From contig CALXAM010000007.1 of the NCBI GenBank assembly GCA_944386285.1, positions 20,675 through 84,674 on the forward strand: a DNA stretch of 64,000 nucleotides. The letters are read 5' to 3'. Source of the stretch: an uncultured Clostridia bacterium (GTDB lineage: Bacteria > Bacillota > Clostridia > Oscillospirales > Ruminococcaceae). Positions 25,380 through 33,657 of the stretch are shown here, one piece after another. Both the position numbers and the translations under genes were made by a program. Every line of letters begins with the position of its first letter. Position 1 is the first letter of the stretch. The notes under the pieces are model-generated. The model was not told where the DNA came from. It ran no database searches and saw only the letters and a list, made by a program, of their open reading frames with translations.

Positions 25380-26752
25380 CAAAACTTTGGAAGATAACTA
25401 ATCGACTCGGTTATGTAATCGACTATGCAACCAATCCCGAAAAGACTGCTAATCCTGAATATACACTCAGCGAATATCAATCGCTCAAAGATGTGCTTGC
25501 CTATGCGAAAGACGAAGAAAAAACAGAACACGAATTTTTCTGCGACGGTATTAACTGTAATGTAACAATGGCTCGTGACCAGTTTATTACCGTCAAAGAA
25601 GAGTTTAGTAAAACAAGCGGCATTCAGGCATATCACGGGTATCTTAGTTTTAAAGAAAGCGAGGTCTCACCCGAACAGGCACAGCGGATCGGAATGGAGT
25701 TTGCAAATAAAATGTGGGGCAAGCGTTTTCAGGTGGTTGTTACTACTCATCTGAATACAAAACATCTCCACTGTCACTTTGTTATTAACTCAGTTTCCTT
25801 TGTTGATGGCAAGCGGCTGCAAGACAAAGAAAAATCTTGGTACTATTTTCGGCATATCGCTGATGAAATTTGTTTGGAACATAAGCTGTCCATTGTAGAG
25901 AATCCTGATTTGCATAAGTCTCCCGCATATCTCACGAAGAAGGACGAAGCAGGTATGCCTACCCGATATAACAATGCTAAAAAAGCGATTGATGAAGCTA
26001 TCGCTATGAGCCGAAATCTGAGGCAGTTCCAATATGAACTTGGCGTAATGGGGTATCGTTCAAATTTCAGTCCGAATCACAAATATGCTACGATTACACC
26101 GAAAGGCAGCGAAAAACCGATACGAACCTATCGTCTCGGTGAAGAATACACAAAGGAGCGAATTTTGGAACGGCTTATTGAAAATCGTGATAGTGTTGTT
26201 TTCAAACCGTTTCAGCCAAAGACTTATGTTGTCAGACAGTACCGCTTGCCGACAAGGGAAAACAAAATTCAAAAGATTGGCGGATTGTATGGGCTGTATC
26301 TTTATTATTGTTATCAGCTCGGCTATCTTCCAAAGTACAAATTAAAACAACAGAATAACGCAAGGCTTCATTATCTTCTTAAAGACGATCTGATGAAGCT
26401 GGATACACTCACAAAACAAGTAACGCTGCTCGGCAAACACCAAATCGGTACAGACGAGCAGCTATTTTCATACAAGCATTCATTGGAAGCGGAAATCAAA
26501 GTCCTCATTGCCGACAGAACACATCTCCGAAATGAAATACGAAAAGTAAATATTACAGATGAAAGGCTGTCGGCAGCAAAGGAAAAGATTTCTGCTATAT
26601 CTGAACGCTTAAAAGAGCTTCGTTCAGAAGTAAAACTCTGTGACGGTATTGCTGAAAGGTCAGGTGTTATTGCTGATAATCTTTCGCAAGTCAAAGCAGA
26701 GGAAGAAAAATTACAAAGAAAGGAGTCCCGAAACTATGAACAACGGCGGTGA
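25370..26752 (+). CDS. Relaxase, MobA/VirD2 (MOBP-like) family
   Basis: A 460-aa relaxase/mobilisation nuclease. The N-terminal domain has a Tyr-rich motif I (GYVIDYATNPEKT, the likely source of the catalytic Tyr) and the metal-binding histidine motif TTHLNTKHLHCHFVINSV. The 3-His pattern is complete. After residue 200 the protein is basic and ends in a long coiled coil, closing with ESRNYEQRR. It nicks oriT, stays linked to the 5' end and pilots the strand to VirD4. It overlaps MobC upstream and PcfB downstream. Confidence 0.93.
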   Translation: MAVTKLWKITNRLGYVIDYATNPEKTANPEYTLSEYQSLKDVLAYAKDEEKTEHEFFCDGINCNVTMARDQFITVKEEFSKTSGIQAYHGYLSFKESEVSPEQAQRIGMEFANKMWGKRFQVVVTTHLNTKHLHCHFVINSVSFVDGKRLQDKEKSWYYFRHIADEICLEHKLSIVENPDLHKSPAYLTKKDEAGMPTRYNNAKKAIDEAIAMSRNLRQFQYELGVMGYRSNFSPNHKYATITPKGSEKPIRTYRLGEEYTKERILERLIENRDSVVFKPFQPKTYVVRQYRLPTRENKIQKIGGLYGLYLYYCYQLGYLPKYKLKQQNNARLHYLLKDDLMKLDTLTKQVTLLGKHQIGTDEQLFSYKHSLEAEIKVLIADRTHLRNEIRKVNITDERLSAAKEKISAISERLKELRSEVKLCDGIAERSGVIADNLSQVKAEEEKLQRKESRNYEQRR

Positions 26753-27545
26753 CGCAGCAGAACAAATCGTCAGGCTATCGCTTGAAGGATTTGAGGTTGC
26801 AGTAAAACTTACCGGTGCGGCGGCAAAAAATGTCGCCGTACTTTTGGCTTCTGTGCTAAAACAGGAGATTAACCAGTCAAGCAAAACCAGAGGAAAAGCC
26901 CGACTTACTAATATGATTAAGTCAGGCAAGGAACTTAAAGTATTTTCTATTCCGCAGGGAGATTTAAAAAAGTTCACGGAACAGGCAAAAAAATACGGTG
27001 TTCTCTACTGCGTTTTGCGTGATAAGAACAGTAAAGGCGATAATGTTCCCATAGATGTTATTGCTCGTGCTGAAGATTCTTCTAAAATTCAACGCATTGT
27101 GGAACGCTTTGAACTTGGTAAAGTGGATAAAGTTTCTATTGTTTCTGAAGCAGAAAAAGATGTTGCGGATCGTGAAGCGATTGCAAATGAAGTACCCACT
27201 AAAACAAAGGGTGAGATTATCGTGGAAGAAGCAATGGGAAAACCAATGCAAAAGGAGGGCAATTCCCACCAAAACCCTACGGTCGCAAAGACAGACAAAA
27301 GCCCTCTGTCCGAGCGAGACTCAGAAACGACAAGTACGCATACTGATAAGGGTGTAGTAAAGGCAGCAGATAAAAAACCTTCGGTTAAAGAAAAGCTTGA
27401 TCGTTACAAGGCGGCTGCTAAAACGAAAAAGGAAGCAGAGCGTGCTGAGCCGGAGGTTTCCACAGAGAAACCGAAAACCAAAGAAACAAATCGGCAGACC
27501 GTTCATAAGCAGCCGAAAAAAAGGAAGAAAGCAAAGGAGAGGTGA
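26736..27545 (+). CDS. PcfB-like relaxosome accessory protein
   Basis: ATG 26736 (MNNGGDAAEQIVRLSLEG) follows AAAGGAG inside the relaxase gene, giving 269 aa. Residues 1-145 match the PcfB/DUF3801 family, which in pCF10 links the relaxase to the coupling protein: EVAVKLTGAAAKNVAVLLASV, then LPQGD-like IPQGDLKKFTEQAKKYGVLYCVL and a VDVIARAED-type segment. The C-terminal 120 residues are disordered and charged. They carry SVKEKLDRYKAAAK and end KAKER, both shared in form with the next protein. Confidence 0.85.
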   Translation: MNNGGDAAEQIVRLSLEGFEVAVKLTGAAAKNVAVLLASVLKQEINQSSKTRGKARLTNMIKSGKELKVFSIPQGDLKKFTEQAKKYGVLYCVLRDKNSKGDNVPIDVIARAEDSSKIQRIVERFELGKVDKVSIVSEAEKDVADREAIANEVPTKTKGEIIVEEAMGKPMQKEGNSHQNPTVAKTDKSPLSERDSETTSTHTDKGVVKAADKKPSVKEKLDRYKAAAKTKKEAERAEPEVSTEKPKTKETNRQTVHKQPKKRKKAKER

Positions 27546-27551
27546 TGTTAA

Positions 27552-28376
27552 ATGGATAATCTGAATGAAAATCCGCAAATTGTGGAGTTAATCGATACTC
27601 TCGATAAAAACGGATTGATGAAAGAAAAAAACGAAGTGCAGTCGTTAGTGAAGTATATCGGTGATATGGAAGAAACACTGACCGGAATGCTCGGTGAACT
27701 TCAAGATATGCGCCGAGAAATCAATCTGATTCACAACAGCTCATTAAGAAGTAAATGCCAAAATCTTGTGCAGAAAACAGAGAACAAAATTCGTCAGGGT
27801 TTTTCCGCAGTAAAGATGATGAAGGACAATCTGATAAAGTCAGCCGGAGACGCAATGAGAGCGTTTCGTGAAAAAGGAAAGGATACTCTTGCTGAATCAA
27901 TCAGGGCAATGAAAATTCCGGTATTGTTTGACAAGCTTTCCTCTATGTTTCATAAACTTTCAAATGAGATGGCGCAGGACACAATGAAACTGTCATCTAT
28001 GCAGTCTGAACTCCGAAGTGCAAAAGGACATCTGAAAAATATGGGACTTTTGTTCATTGGAAAAGCTGCAAAGGAAGCGGAACATACCAAAACCGATAAG
28101 GGCGTTTTATCAAGGCTAAGCCGTTTGTTTGAAAAAGCGCAGCAAGGCTTTGCTTCATTAGAACAAAAGGCAATGGATATAGCGGATAAACTCAGGGTTG
28201 CTCGTGTAAAGGTATCTGTAAAAGAAAATTTGAACAGGTATAAAGCACAGGCTGCGAAACAAAAAGAAGCTGATTATGAGCCGGACGCTCACAAAGAAAA
28301 CAAGCACACACCACAGACAGTAGGACAAACTACTGTTTCTCAACCGAAAACTACTGAAAAACCGAAAGAGAGGTAA
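27552..28376 (+). CDS. DUF6674-like ICE protein
   Basis: A 274-aa, mostly helical protein starting at ATG 27552 with AAAGGAGAGGTG upstream. The pattern VELIDTLDKNGL, VKYIGDMEETLTGMLGELQDMRREI and SMFHKLSNEMAQD fits the DUF6674 proteins that follow PcfB in these ICEs. Its C-terminal tail repeats the PcfB tail: SVKENLNRYKAQAA, KEA, QTV and a KPKER end. That suggests a shared docking or export signal. The coiled-coil core may form a scaffold for the relaxosome. Confidence 0.75.
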   Translation: MDNLNENPQIVELIDTLDKNGLMKEKNEVQSLVKYIGDMEETLTGMLGELQDMRREINLIHNSSLRSKCQNLVQKTENKIRQGFSAVKMMKDNLIKSAGDAMRAFREKGKDTLAESIRAMKIPVLFDKLSSMFHKLSNEMAQDTMKLSSMQSELRSAKGHLKNMGLLFIGKAAKEAEHTKTDKGVLSRLSRLFEKAQQGFASLEQKAMDIADKLRVARVKVSVKENLNRYKAQAAKQKEADYEPDAHKENKHTPQTVGQTTVSQPKTTEKPKER

Positions 28377-28381
28377 ATGTT

Positions 28382-29269
28382 ATGACAAACAATTTTAATC
28401 CCAAAAGGGGCAGCGGCACAAAACCGCCAAGACTTTCCCCCGAACAATATATAGAAAAGATGAAAGCAGAGAAAGCAGCAGTGTATAAAATGCTTGATGA
28501 TACTGCGTCGGAGGTGGTACAGTCACCTGAGAAATTCAAAGGGTATCTTGATATTCAGAGCAGAATGGAGAGATACACAGCAAACAATGTGCTGCTAATG
28601 TATAAACAGTTTCCGCAGGCAAGTCAGGTTAAGGAATTTAATGATTGGGTGGCTGATGGTGTAAAAGTCAATAAAGGCTCCAAGACCTTTATTATTCTTG
28701 ATCCTTACGAATACACCAAAAAAGACGGAACAACAGGAATTGACTTTAATCTCAAAAAAGTGCTTGATGTTTCACAGACAAACGGAAAACGACCTGCCGC
28801 ACCAAGTATCAACCGTGATCCCCGTAAACTTGTAGCTGTTATGCTTGACAGCGCACCTATCATTATTGAAAGTGTTGACGAGCTGCCTTATTCGACTATG
28901 GGAGCATTTTACAACAACGAAGAACAAACGCTTTATGTGAAAAGAGATATTGGTGACAGTGTTGCTCTATGTCAGTGTGTGGCACAGGAACTCGGACACG
29001 CTGAACTCTCAATGAACAGTGAAGTATACAGCCGCAGGGATATGGGATTTTCGGCGGTATGTATTGGGTATATGCTCTGCAAAAAGTATGGAGTAGATAC
29101 ACAAAATTTTGCGATTGACCGTATTCCTGATGAGCTGAAAAACAAAGAGCCAAAAGAAATTAAAGCAGAACTCGGCAAAAGTCAAAAAGCGTTTAAGGAA
29201 ATTGCGACTCGTGTTTCTGATGAGCTATACCGTCAGCGTGCGGAACGCTCAAAAGAACAAGAACGATAA
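28382..29269 (+). CDS. ArdC-like anti-restriction protein with altered zinc motif
   Basis: A 295-aa protein. The N-terminal half resembles the ArdC ssDNA-binding domain (FKGYLDIQSRMERYTANNVLLMYKQFPQASQV, FNDWVADGVKVNKGSKTFIIL). The C-terminal half resembles the zincin-like part of ArdC. Where that family has HExxH, this protein has QELGH in CVAQELGHAELS: the first metal-binding His is replaced by Gln, so the peptidase site is probably inactive. ArdC proteins protect entering single-stranded DNA from restriction. The gene is in the relaxosome-to-T4SS operon and ends SKEQER. Confidence 0.8.
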   Translation: MTNNFNPKRGSGTKPPRLSPEQYIEKMKAEKAAVYKMLDDTASEVVQSPEKFKGYLDIQSRMERYTANNVLLMYKQFPQASQVKEFNDWVADGVKVNKGSKTFIILDPYEYTKKDGTTGIDFNLKKVLDVSQTNGKRPAAPSINRDPRKLVAVMLDSAPIIIESVDELPYSTMGAFYNNEEQTLYVKRDIGDSVALCQCVAQELGHAELSMNSEVYSRRDMGFSAVCIGYMLCKKYGVDTQNFAIDRIPDELKNKEPKEIKAELGKSQKAFKEIATRVSDELYRQRAERSKEQER

Positions 29270-29284
29270 TCGGAGGTAGTTGCA

Positions 29285-29485
29285 ATGAAAGAAGAACTCT
29301 ACCATATTGCTTTGGACGATTATGAACACGGTGTTGTTATTCGTTCTTTGAATGACAAAAAGACCGACCTCAAAAAAGAGGGAAAGTCAACCGACGCTGT
29401 TGATGATTTGATTATTAAAATCGGTTATGCCCCAAAACGCAAGTTCAAAGTAGTAGAAAAGGACTCAAACCGTGAATCGAGATAA
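29285..29485 (+). CDS. Small ICE protein, paralogue of the one at 2787
   Basis: A 66-aa protein with the pattern ELYHIALDD, VVIRSLNDKKTDL, STDAVDDLIIKIGYAPKRKFKV. It aligns along its length with the 59-aa protein at the left end of the element. ATG 29285 with CGGAGG upstream. It overlaps the VirD4 start by 14 bases, suggesting coupling to the coupling protein. Function unknown. Confidence 0.75.
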   Translation: MKEELYHIALDDYEHGVVIRSLNDKKTDLKKEGKSTDAVDDLIIKIGYAPKRKFKVVEKDSNRESR

Positions 29486-31265
29486 TGACAAACAGTCAGC
29501 ATTGATTCTTTCTGTTGTAGGGATTATTCCTGTGGTATGGCTTGGGCTTCTGATTGCTCCTTCTGTTAAGGGCGGTCTGCCTGAGATACTGCCGAGCCTT
29601 CTAACTGCATTCAACAATCCATTCCGTATTGTAATATGCGAGGACAGCTTAAAAACTGTCCTCGTTTTGCTTTTACTCTATGCAACAGGAATTGGAGTAT
29701 ATCTCTCAACCCGAAAGAATTACCGAAGGCGTGAGGAACACGGCAGCGCAAAATGGGGCAGCGCAAGAGCCATTGATAAGAAGTATCGCCAAAAACCGCC
29801 TTCGGAAAATAAGCTTATGACGCAGAATGTCCGAATCGGACTTAATGCGAAAAAGCACCGGAGAAATCTTAACACTTTGGTATGCGGCGGTTCGGGCGCA
29901 GGTAAGACAAGATTTTACTGTAAGCCGAACTTAATGCAAACAAGTAATTCCTCTCAGGTGATTTTAGATCCAAAAGGAGAAATTCTGCGTGATGTAGGAA
30001 ATTTACTCGAAAAGGCAGGATATGAGATTAAGATATTGGACTTAATCTCAATGGAAAAAAGTCACTGCTATAACCCATTTGTCTATTTGAGAAATGATAA
30101 CGACATTCAGAGGCTTGTAACAAACCTTTTTAAGAGTACAACACCGAAAGGCTCACAATCTAACGATCCGTTTTGGGATACTGCGGCAAGTATGCTGTTG
30201 CTTGCGCTTGTTTTTTATCTTCACTATGAAGCACCGGAGGAAGAACAAAATTTCAGTATGGTAATGGAAATGCTCAGAGCCGCAGCGATAGAAGATGAAG
30301 AAGATAATCGCCCGTCGCCGCTTGATAATTTATTTGCAGATTTGGAAATGGATCAACCCGACCATATTGCACTCAAGTATTATCGTTCTTACCATTCCGG
30401 CTCAGCAAAAACTTTAAAATCTATTCAGATTACCCTTGCCGCACGCTTGGAGAAATTCAACCTTGAAAGTTTAGCGGCATTGACTTCCGCTGATGAACTT
30501 GACCTTGCTTCTATGGGAGAAAAGAAAACAGCGCTTTTTGCTTTGATACCGGATAATGATTCGAGTTTTAACTTCCTTGTTAGTATTCTGTATACTCAGC
30601 TTTTTCAACAGTTGTTTTATTCAGCAGACCACATTCACGGAGGTTCCTTACCTGTTCCTGTTCACTTTATGATGGACGAGTTCGCCAATGTGAGCCTTCC
30701 AGATGATTTCGATAAAATTTTGAGTGTTATGCGTTCCAGAGGTGTGTCAGTCAGTATTATCCTGCAAAACTTGGCACAGCTCAAAGCTCTTTTTGAAAAG
30801 CAATGGGAAAGCATTGTCGGTAACTGCGACGAATTTCTCTATCTTGGCGGCAACGAGCAAAGCACTCATAAGTATGTGTCTGAACTTTTGGGAAAGGAAA
30901 CAATCGATACAAATACCTACGGGAAAAGTTCAGGACGAAGCGGAAATTACTCGACCAACTATCAGATTTCAGGTCGAGAACTGCTTACACCTGATGAGGT
31001 GAGAATGCTTGATAACAAATATGCCATTTTATTTATTCGTGGTGAGCTTCCGGTAATAGATTTAAAGTATGACATCTTAAAACACCCGAATGTGGCATAT
31101 ACCGCAGACGGAAAAGGCGGCGTGTATAAACACGGAGAAGTCACAAAAAATGTGGCAACGATTGAAATCCTTTGGGATGATCTCGATAAAGTTCCTGAAA
31201 CGGAAGTGTTCGAAACAAACTATGAACTGTTGTCCGAAGAGGACTTTGAAACAATAACAAAATAA
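29472..31265 (+). CDS. virD4: VirD4/TraG-type coupling protein
   Basis: A 597-aa type IV coupling protein. Two N-terminal membrane helices (about residues 10-30 and 60-80) are followed by the ATPase domain with Walker A GSGAGKT (Lys145) and Walker B VHFMMDEFANV. C-terminal motifs include RSRGVSVSIILQNLAQLKALF and GNCDEFLYLGGNEQSTHKYV. It receives the relaxase-DNA complex and feeds it to the secretion channel. The GTG start at 29472 lies in the preceding gene. Length and motifs match the TcpA/VirD4 proteins of Tn1549-type ICEs. Confidence 0.94.
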   Translation: MNRDNDKQSALILSVVGIIPVVWLGLLIAPSVKGGLPEILPSLLTAFNNPFRIVICEDSLKTVLVLLLLYATGIGVYLSTRKNYRRREEHGSAKWGSARAIDKKYRQKPPSENKLMTQNVRIGLNAKKHRRNLNTLVCGGSGAGKTRFYCKPNLMQTSNSSQVILDPKGEILRDVGNLLEKAGYEIKILDLISMEKSHCYNPFVYLRNDNDIQRLVTNLFKSTTPKGSQSNDPFWDTAASMLLLALVFYLHYEAPEEEQNFSMVMEMLRAAAIEDEEDNRPSPLDNLFADLEMDQPDHIALKYYRSYHSGSAKTLKSIQITLAARLEKFNLESLAALTSADELDLASMGEKKTALFALIPDNDSSFNFLVSILYTQLFQQLFYSADHIHGGSLPVPVHFMMDEFANVSLPDDFDKILSVMRSRGVSVSIILQNLAQLKALFEKQWESIVGNCDEFLYLGGNEQSTHKYVSELLGKETIDTNTYGKSSGRSGNYSTNYQISGRELLTPDEVRMLDNKYAILFIRGELPVIDLKYDILKHPNVAYTADGKGGVYKHGEVTKNVATIEILWDDLDKVPETEVFETNYELLSEEDFETITK

Positions 31266-31280
31266 TTGGAGGAAATCAAA

Positions 31281-31637
31281 ATGAAAATTTTTAATAAAAA
31301 TCATAAGAAAGAAACCCATAAACTGCCTATGACCGGAAAGTTGAAAAAAGGCTTTCGTTTTTATTGTATGGCGGTTATTACAGTAGCGGCCCTGTCAGCA
31401 ATGTCGTTGACCGCCTTTGCTGCCGGAGATCCGCTTACCGTTGTAAACAATTTGTCTGATTTTATTTTCGGACTTATCCGTGCAATCGGTTTGATTCTGC
31501 TCGGATTTGGTATCGTACAGATTGGTTTGTCACTCAAATCTCACGATCCGTCGCAGAGAGCAAACGGATTCCTTACTCTTGCAGGTGGTGTTATCATCAC
31601 TTTTGCAAAAGAAATTCTCAATCTGATTACCGCATAA
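31281..31637 (+). CDS. Maff2-like membrane protein (VirB2-type)
   Basis: ATG 31281 is preferred over TTG 31266, because the bases from 31266 (TTGGAGGAAATC) are the ribosome site. The 118-aa product has a long basic start, a signal-like helix (MAVITVAALSAMSLTAFAAGD), then two more hydrophobic spans with LIRAIGLILLGFGIVQIGLSLKSHDPSQRANGFLTLAGGVIITFAKEIL. This is the Maff2 family, thought to take the place of the VirB2 pilin subunit. It follows virD4 directly. Confidence 0.88.
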   Translation: MKIFNKNHKKETHKLPMTGKLKKGFRFYCMAVITVAALSAMSLTAFAAGDPLTVVNNLSDFIFGLIRAIGLILLGFGIVQIGLSLKSHDPSQRANGFLTLAGGVIITFAKEILNLITA

Positions 31638-31649
31638 TTTATACGCAAA

Positions 31650-31694
31650 AAGGGTGTTTCTAATGGTGTTATTAGAAACACCCTTCAGTTTTTT
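31650..31694 (+). terminator. Strong terminator inside the secretion operon
   Basis: A perfect 15-bp stem (31650-31664 with 31671-31685), 6-nt loop, then CAGTTTTTT. It lies between Maff2 and the inserted MT-A70 gene and should reduce read-through into the rest of the secretion genes. Confidence 0.9.
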
Positions 31695-31703
31695 ATAGGA
31701 GGT

Positions 31704-32285
31704 ATGAATTTGAAAAAATATAGTATTATCTATGCCGATCCTCCGTGGCGTTATGAACGTAATGGAGTTCAAGGTGCAGCTGAAAAACATTATCCAACTA
31801 TGTCGGTTGAAGAACTTTGCAATCTTCCTGTTTCTGAAATTGCAGATGATAATTCTATCCTTTTTTTATGGGCTACTTACCCAAAACTTCCACAAGTTCT
31901 TCAAGTTATCAATGCTTGGGGATTTATTTACAAAAGTATTGCTTTCATTTGGCTTAAACAAAACAAAAGTGGTCAGGGATGGTTTTACGGTCTTGGTTAC
32001 TGGACAAGAGGAAATTCAGAAATATGTTTACTTGCTACAAGAGGACACCCTAAAAGGCTGTCTAATCGTGTGCATCAGTTTATTATCAGTCCGTTGCGTG
32101 GGCATAGTCAAAAACCTGATGAAACAAAGGATAAGATTTTGGAACTTATGGGTGATCTTCCACGTATAGAACTATTTGCCAGACAAAAAACAAAAGGTTG
32201 GGATGTTTGGGGGAATGAAGTTGACTGTGATATACAGTTAGAAGATTATCAATATTTAAGCAGAGGTGATGAGAATGTCAAGTAA
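31704..32285 (+). CDS. MT-A70 family adenine-N6 methyltransferase
   Basis: A 193-aa protein with the MT-A70 catalytic motif YADPPWRY at residues 10-17, followed by NSILFLWATYPKLPQVLQVI, GFIYKSIAFIWLKQNKSGQGWFYGLGYWTRGNSEICLLATRG and a KPDETKDKILEL end. It methylates adenine in DNA or RNA. AGGAGG stands only one base from ATG 31704 but seven bases from TTG 31710, so TTG may be the real start. The gene sits between Maff2 and the TrbL-like gene, a place where this operon normally has no methylase. It overlaps the next gene by 11 bases. It could modify element DNA against host restriction. Confidence 0.9.
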   Translation: MNLKKYSIIYADPPWRYERNGVQGAAEKHYPTMSVEELCNLPVSEIADDNSILFLWATYPKLPQVLQVINAWGFIYKSIAFIWLKQNKSGQGWFYGLGYWTRGNSEICLLATRGHPKRLSNRVHQFIISPLRGHSQKPDETKDKILELMGDLPRIELFARQKTKGWDVWGNEVDCDIQLEDYQYLSRGDENVK

Positions 32286-33111
32286 CTGGGTTGTTCAAAA
32301 TCTTCAAAATGCCCTTGAAACTTGGAATCAGAAACTTGCTGAAATTTGGCAGCTTATCACAACTACACCGCAGAATTTTAAAGGCGGAGGTATATGGAGG
32401 GTAATTGTCAATATCAACGGTGCGGTACAAGCGATTGGTCTTGCCTTGCTTGTGTTGTTTTTTGTAATAGGTATGGTACGCACTTGCGGCAGTTTTACGG
32501 AAGTTAAGAAACCGGAACACGCCTTGAAGCTGTTTATACGCTTTGCTCTTGCAAAAGGAGCGATTACTTACGGTATGGAGCTTATGCTTGCCATATTTAA
32601 TATTGTGCAGGGAACAATCTCCACAATAATGAAAGCGGCTGGATTTTCTCAGGCGCAGCAAACAACCTTACCTCAGTCAATGATTAAAACGATAGAAAGC
32701 TGCGGCTTTTTCGAGTCCATTCCGCTTTGGGCAGTAACATTGATCGGAGGACTGTTTATTACCATAATGTCATTCATTTTGATTATGACAGTGTATGGGA
32801 GATTTTTTAAATTGTATATGTATACGGCGCTTGCCCCGATTCCGCTTTCAACCTTCGCAGGAGAGCCGAGCCAAAATGTCGGCAAATCGTTTATCAAGAG
32901 CTATTGCGCAGTCTGTTTGGAGGGAGCAGTAATTGTTTTAGCGTGTATTATTTTCTCGCTGTTTGCTTCTTCTCCGCCTGTTGTCGATCCTAACGCTGCG
33001 GCAGTAACACAAGTGTGGTCATATATCGGTGAATTGCTCTTTAATATGCTTGTACTGGTTGGTGCAGTGCGTATGAGTGATAGGATTATCCGAGAAATGA
33101 TGGGACTATAA
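32275..33111 (+). CDS. TrbL/VirB6-like membrane protein
   Basis: Start at ATG 32275 (MSSNWVVQNLQNALETW) with AGAGGTGATGAG ahead. The 278-aa product has about six hydrophobic spans (AIGLALLVLFFVIGM, VTLIGGLFITIMSFILIM, LEGAVIVLACIIFSLF, LLFNMLVLVGAVRM) and the TrbL-like YMYTALAPIPLSTFAGEPSQNVGKSFIKSY motif. This is the CD0411/TrbL_2 group, the VirB6-like channel part of Tn1549-type secretion systems. Confidence 0.87.
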   Translation: MSSNWVVQNLQNALETWNQKLAEIWQLITTTPQNFKGGGIWRVIVNINGAVQAIGLALLVLFFVIGMVRTCGSFTEVKKPEHALKLFIRFALAKGAITYGMELMLAIFNIVQGTISTIMKAAGFSQAQQTTLPQSMIKTIESCGFFESIPLWAVTLIGGLFITIMSFILIMTVYGRFFKLYMYTALAPIPLSTFAGEPSQNVGKSFIKSYCAVCLEGAVIVLACIIFSLFASSPPVVDPNAAAVTQVWSYIGELLFNMLVLVGAVRMSDRIIREMMGL

Positions 33112-33122
33112 GGAGAAAAGCA

Positions 33123-33302
33123 ATGAAAAAAATTTACAACAAGTTTAAGGGATACACCCTTGAGGATTGTGATTGCAGATATTGTCTGTATTACGGAGGA
33201 CGACGAAAAAGCAAGGTTACTTGCCTTGCAGATGAATGTGTCTGCGCTGACGAGATCCAAAAGGCAAAAAATAATAAGAAAGGAGCTTCGTATGGAAGTT
33301 AA
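33123..33302 (+). CDS. Small cysteine-rich protein, 59 aa
   Basis: A short gene with AAGGAGAAA before ATG 33123; the stop overlaps the PrgI gene. The product has seven cysteines (LEDCDCRYCLYYGGR, VTCLADECVCADE), suggesting zinc binding. Genes like this recur ahead of PrgI in related ICEs. It is cytoplasmic with a basic tail. Function unknown. Confidence 0.7.
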   Translation: MKKIYNKFKGYTLEDCDCRYCLYYGGRRKSKVTCLADECVCADEIQKAKNNKKGASYGS

Positions 33303-33657
33303 GATTAACAGAGAAATCAGAAATTACACAGAAGCAATGTTTTTTGGACTGTCTTTAAGACAGTTCATTTTTTCTGTCTGTGCCTGCGTTGTAGCGGTTG
33401 GCTTATATTTTCTGCTTAAACCCTATGTAGGTACAGAAACAGTATCGTGGATGTGCATTTTAGGAGCTGCCCCATTTGCAGCTCTCGGCTTTATTAAATA
33501 TAACGGAATGAGTGCAGAACAGTTTATTTGGGCGTGGATTAAATCAGAGTTTCTTATGCCTAAAAAATTGACTTTTCGTTCAACAAATACCTACTACGAG
33601 CTGTTAAAGCCGAGTATGGAAACAAATGCAAAGGAGGCAGTGAAATCGAATGATTAA
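33292..33657 (+). CDS. PrgI family secretion protein (VirB3-like)
   Basis: ATG 33292 (MEVKINREIRNYTEAMFFGLSLRQ) with AAAGGAG upstream gives 121 aa; the longer frame from 33160 overlaps the Cys-rich gene and is not used. Two membrane helices follow (FIFSVCACVVAVGLYFLL and MCILGAAPFAALGFI), then a basic C-terminus. The PrgI family fills the VirB3 position next to VirB4. It overlaps virB4 by eight bases. Confidence 0.9.
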   Translation: MEVKINREIRNYTEAMFFGLSLRQFIFSVCACVVAVGLYFLLKPYVGTETVSWMCILGAAPFAALGFIKYNGMSAEQFIWAWIKSEFLMPKKLTFRSTNTYYELLKPSMETNAKEAVKSND

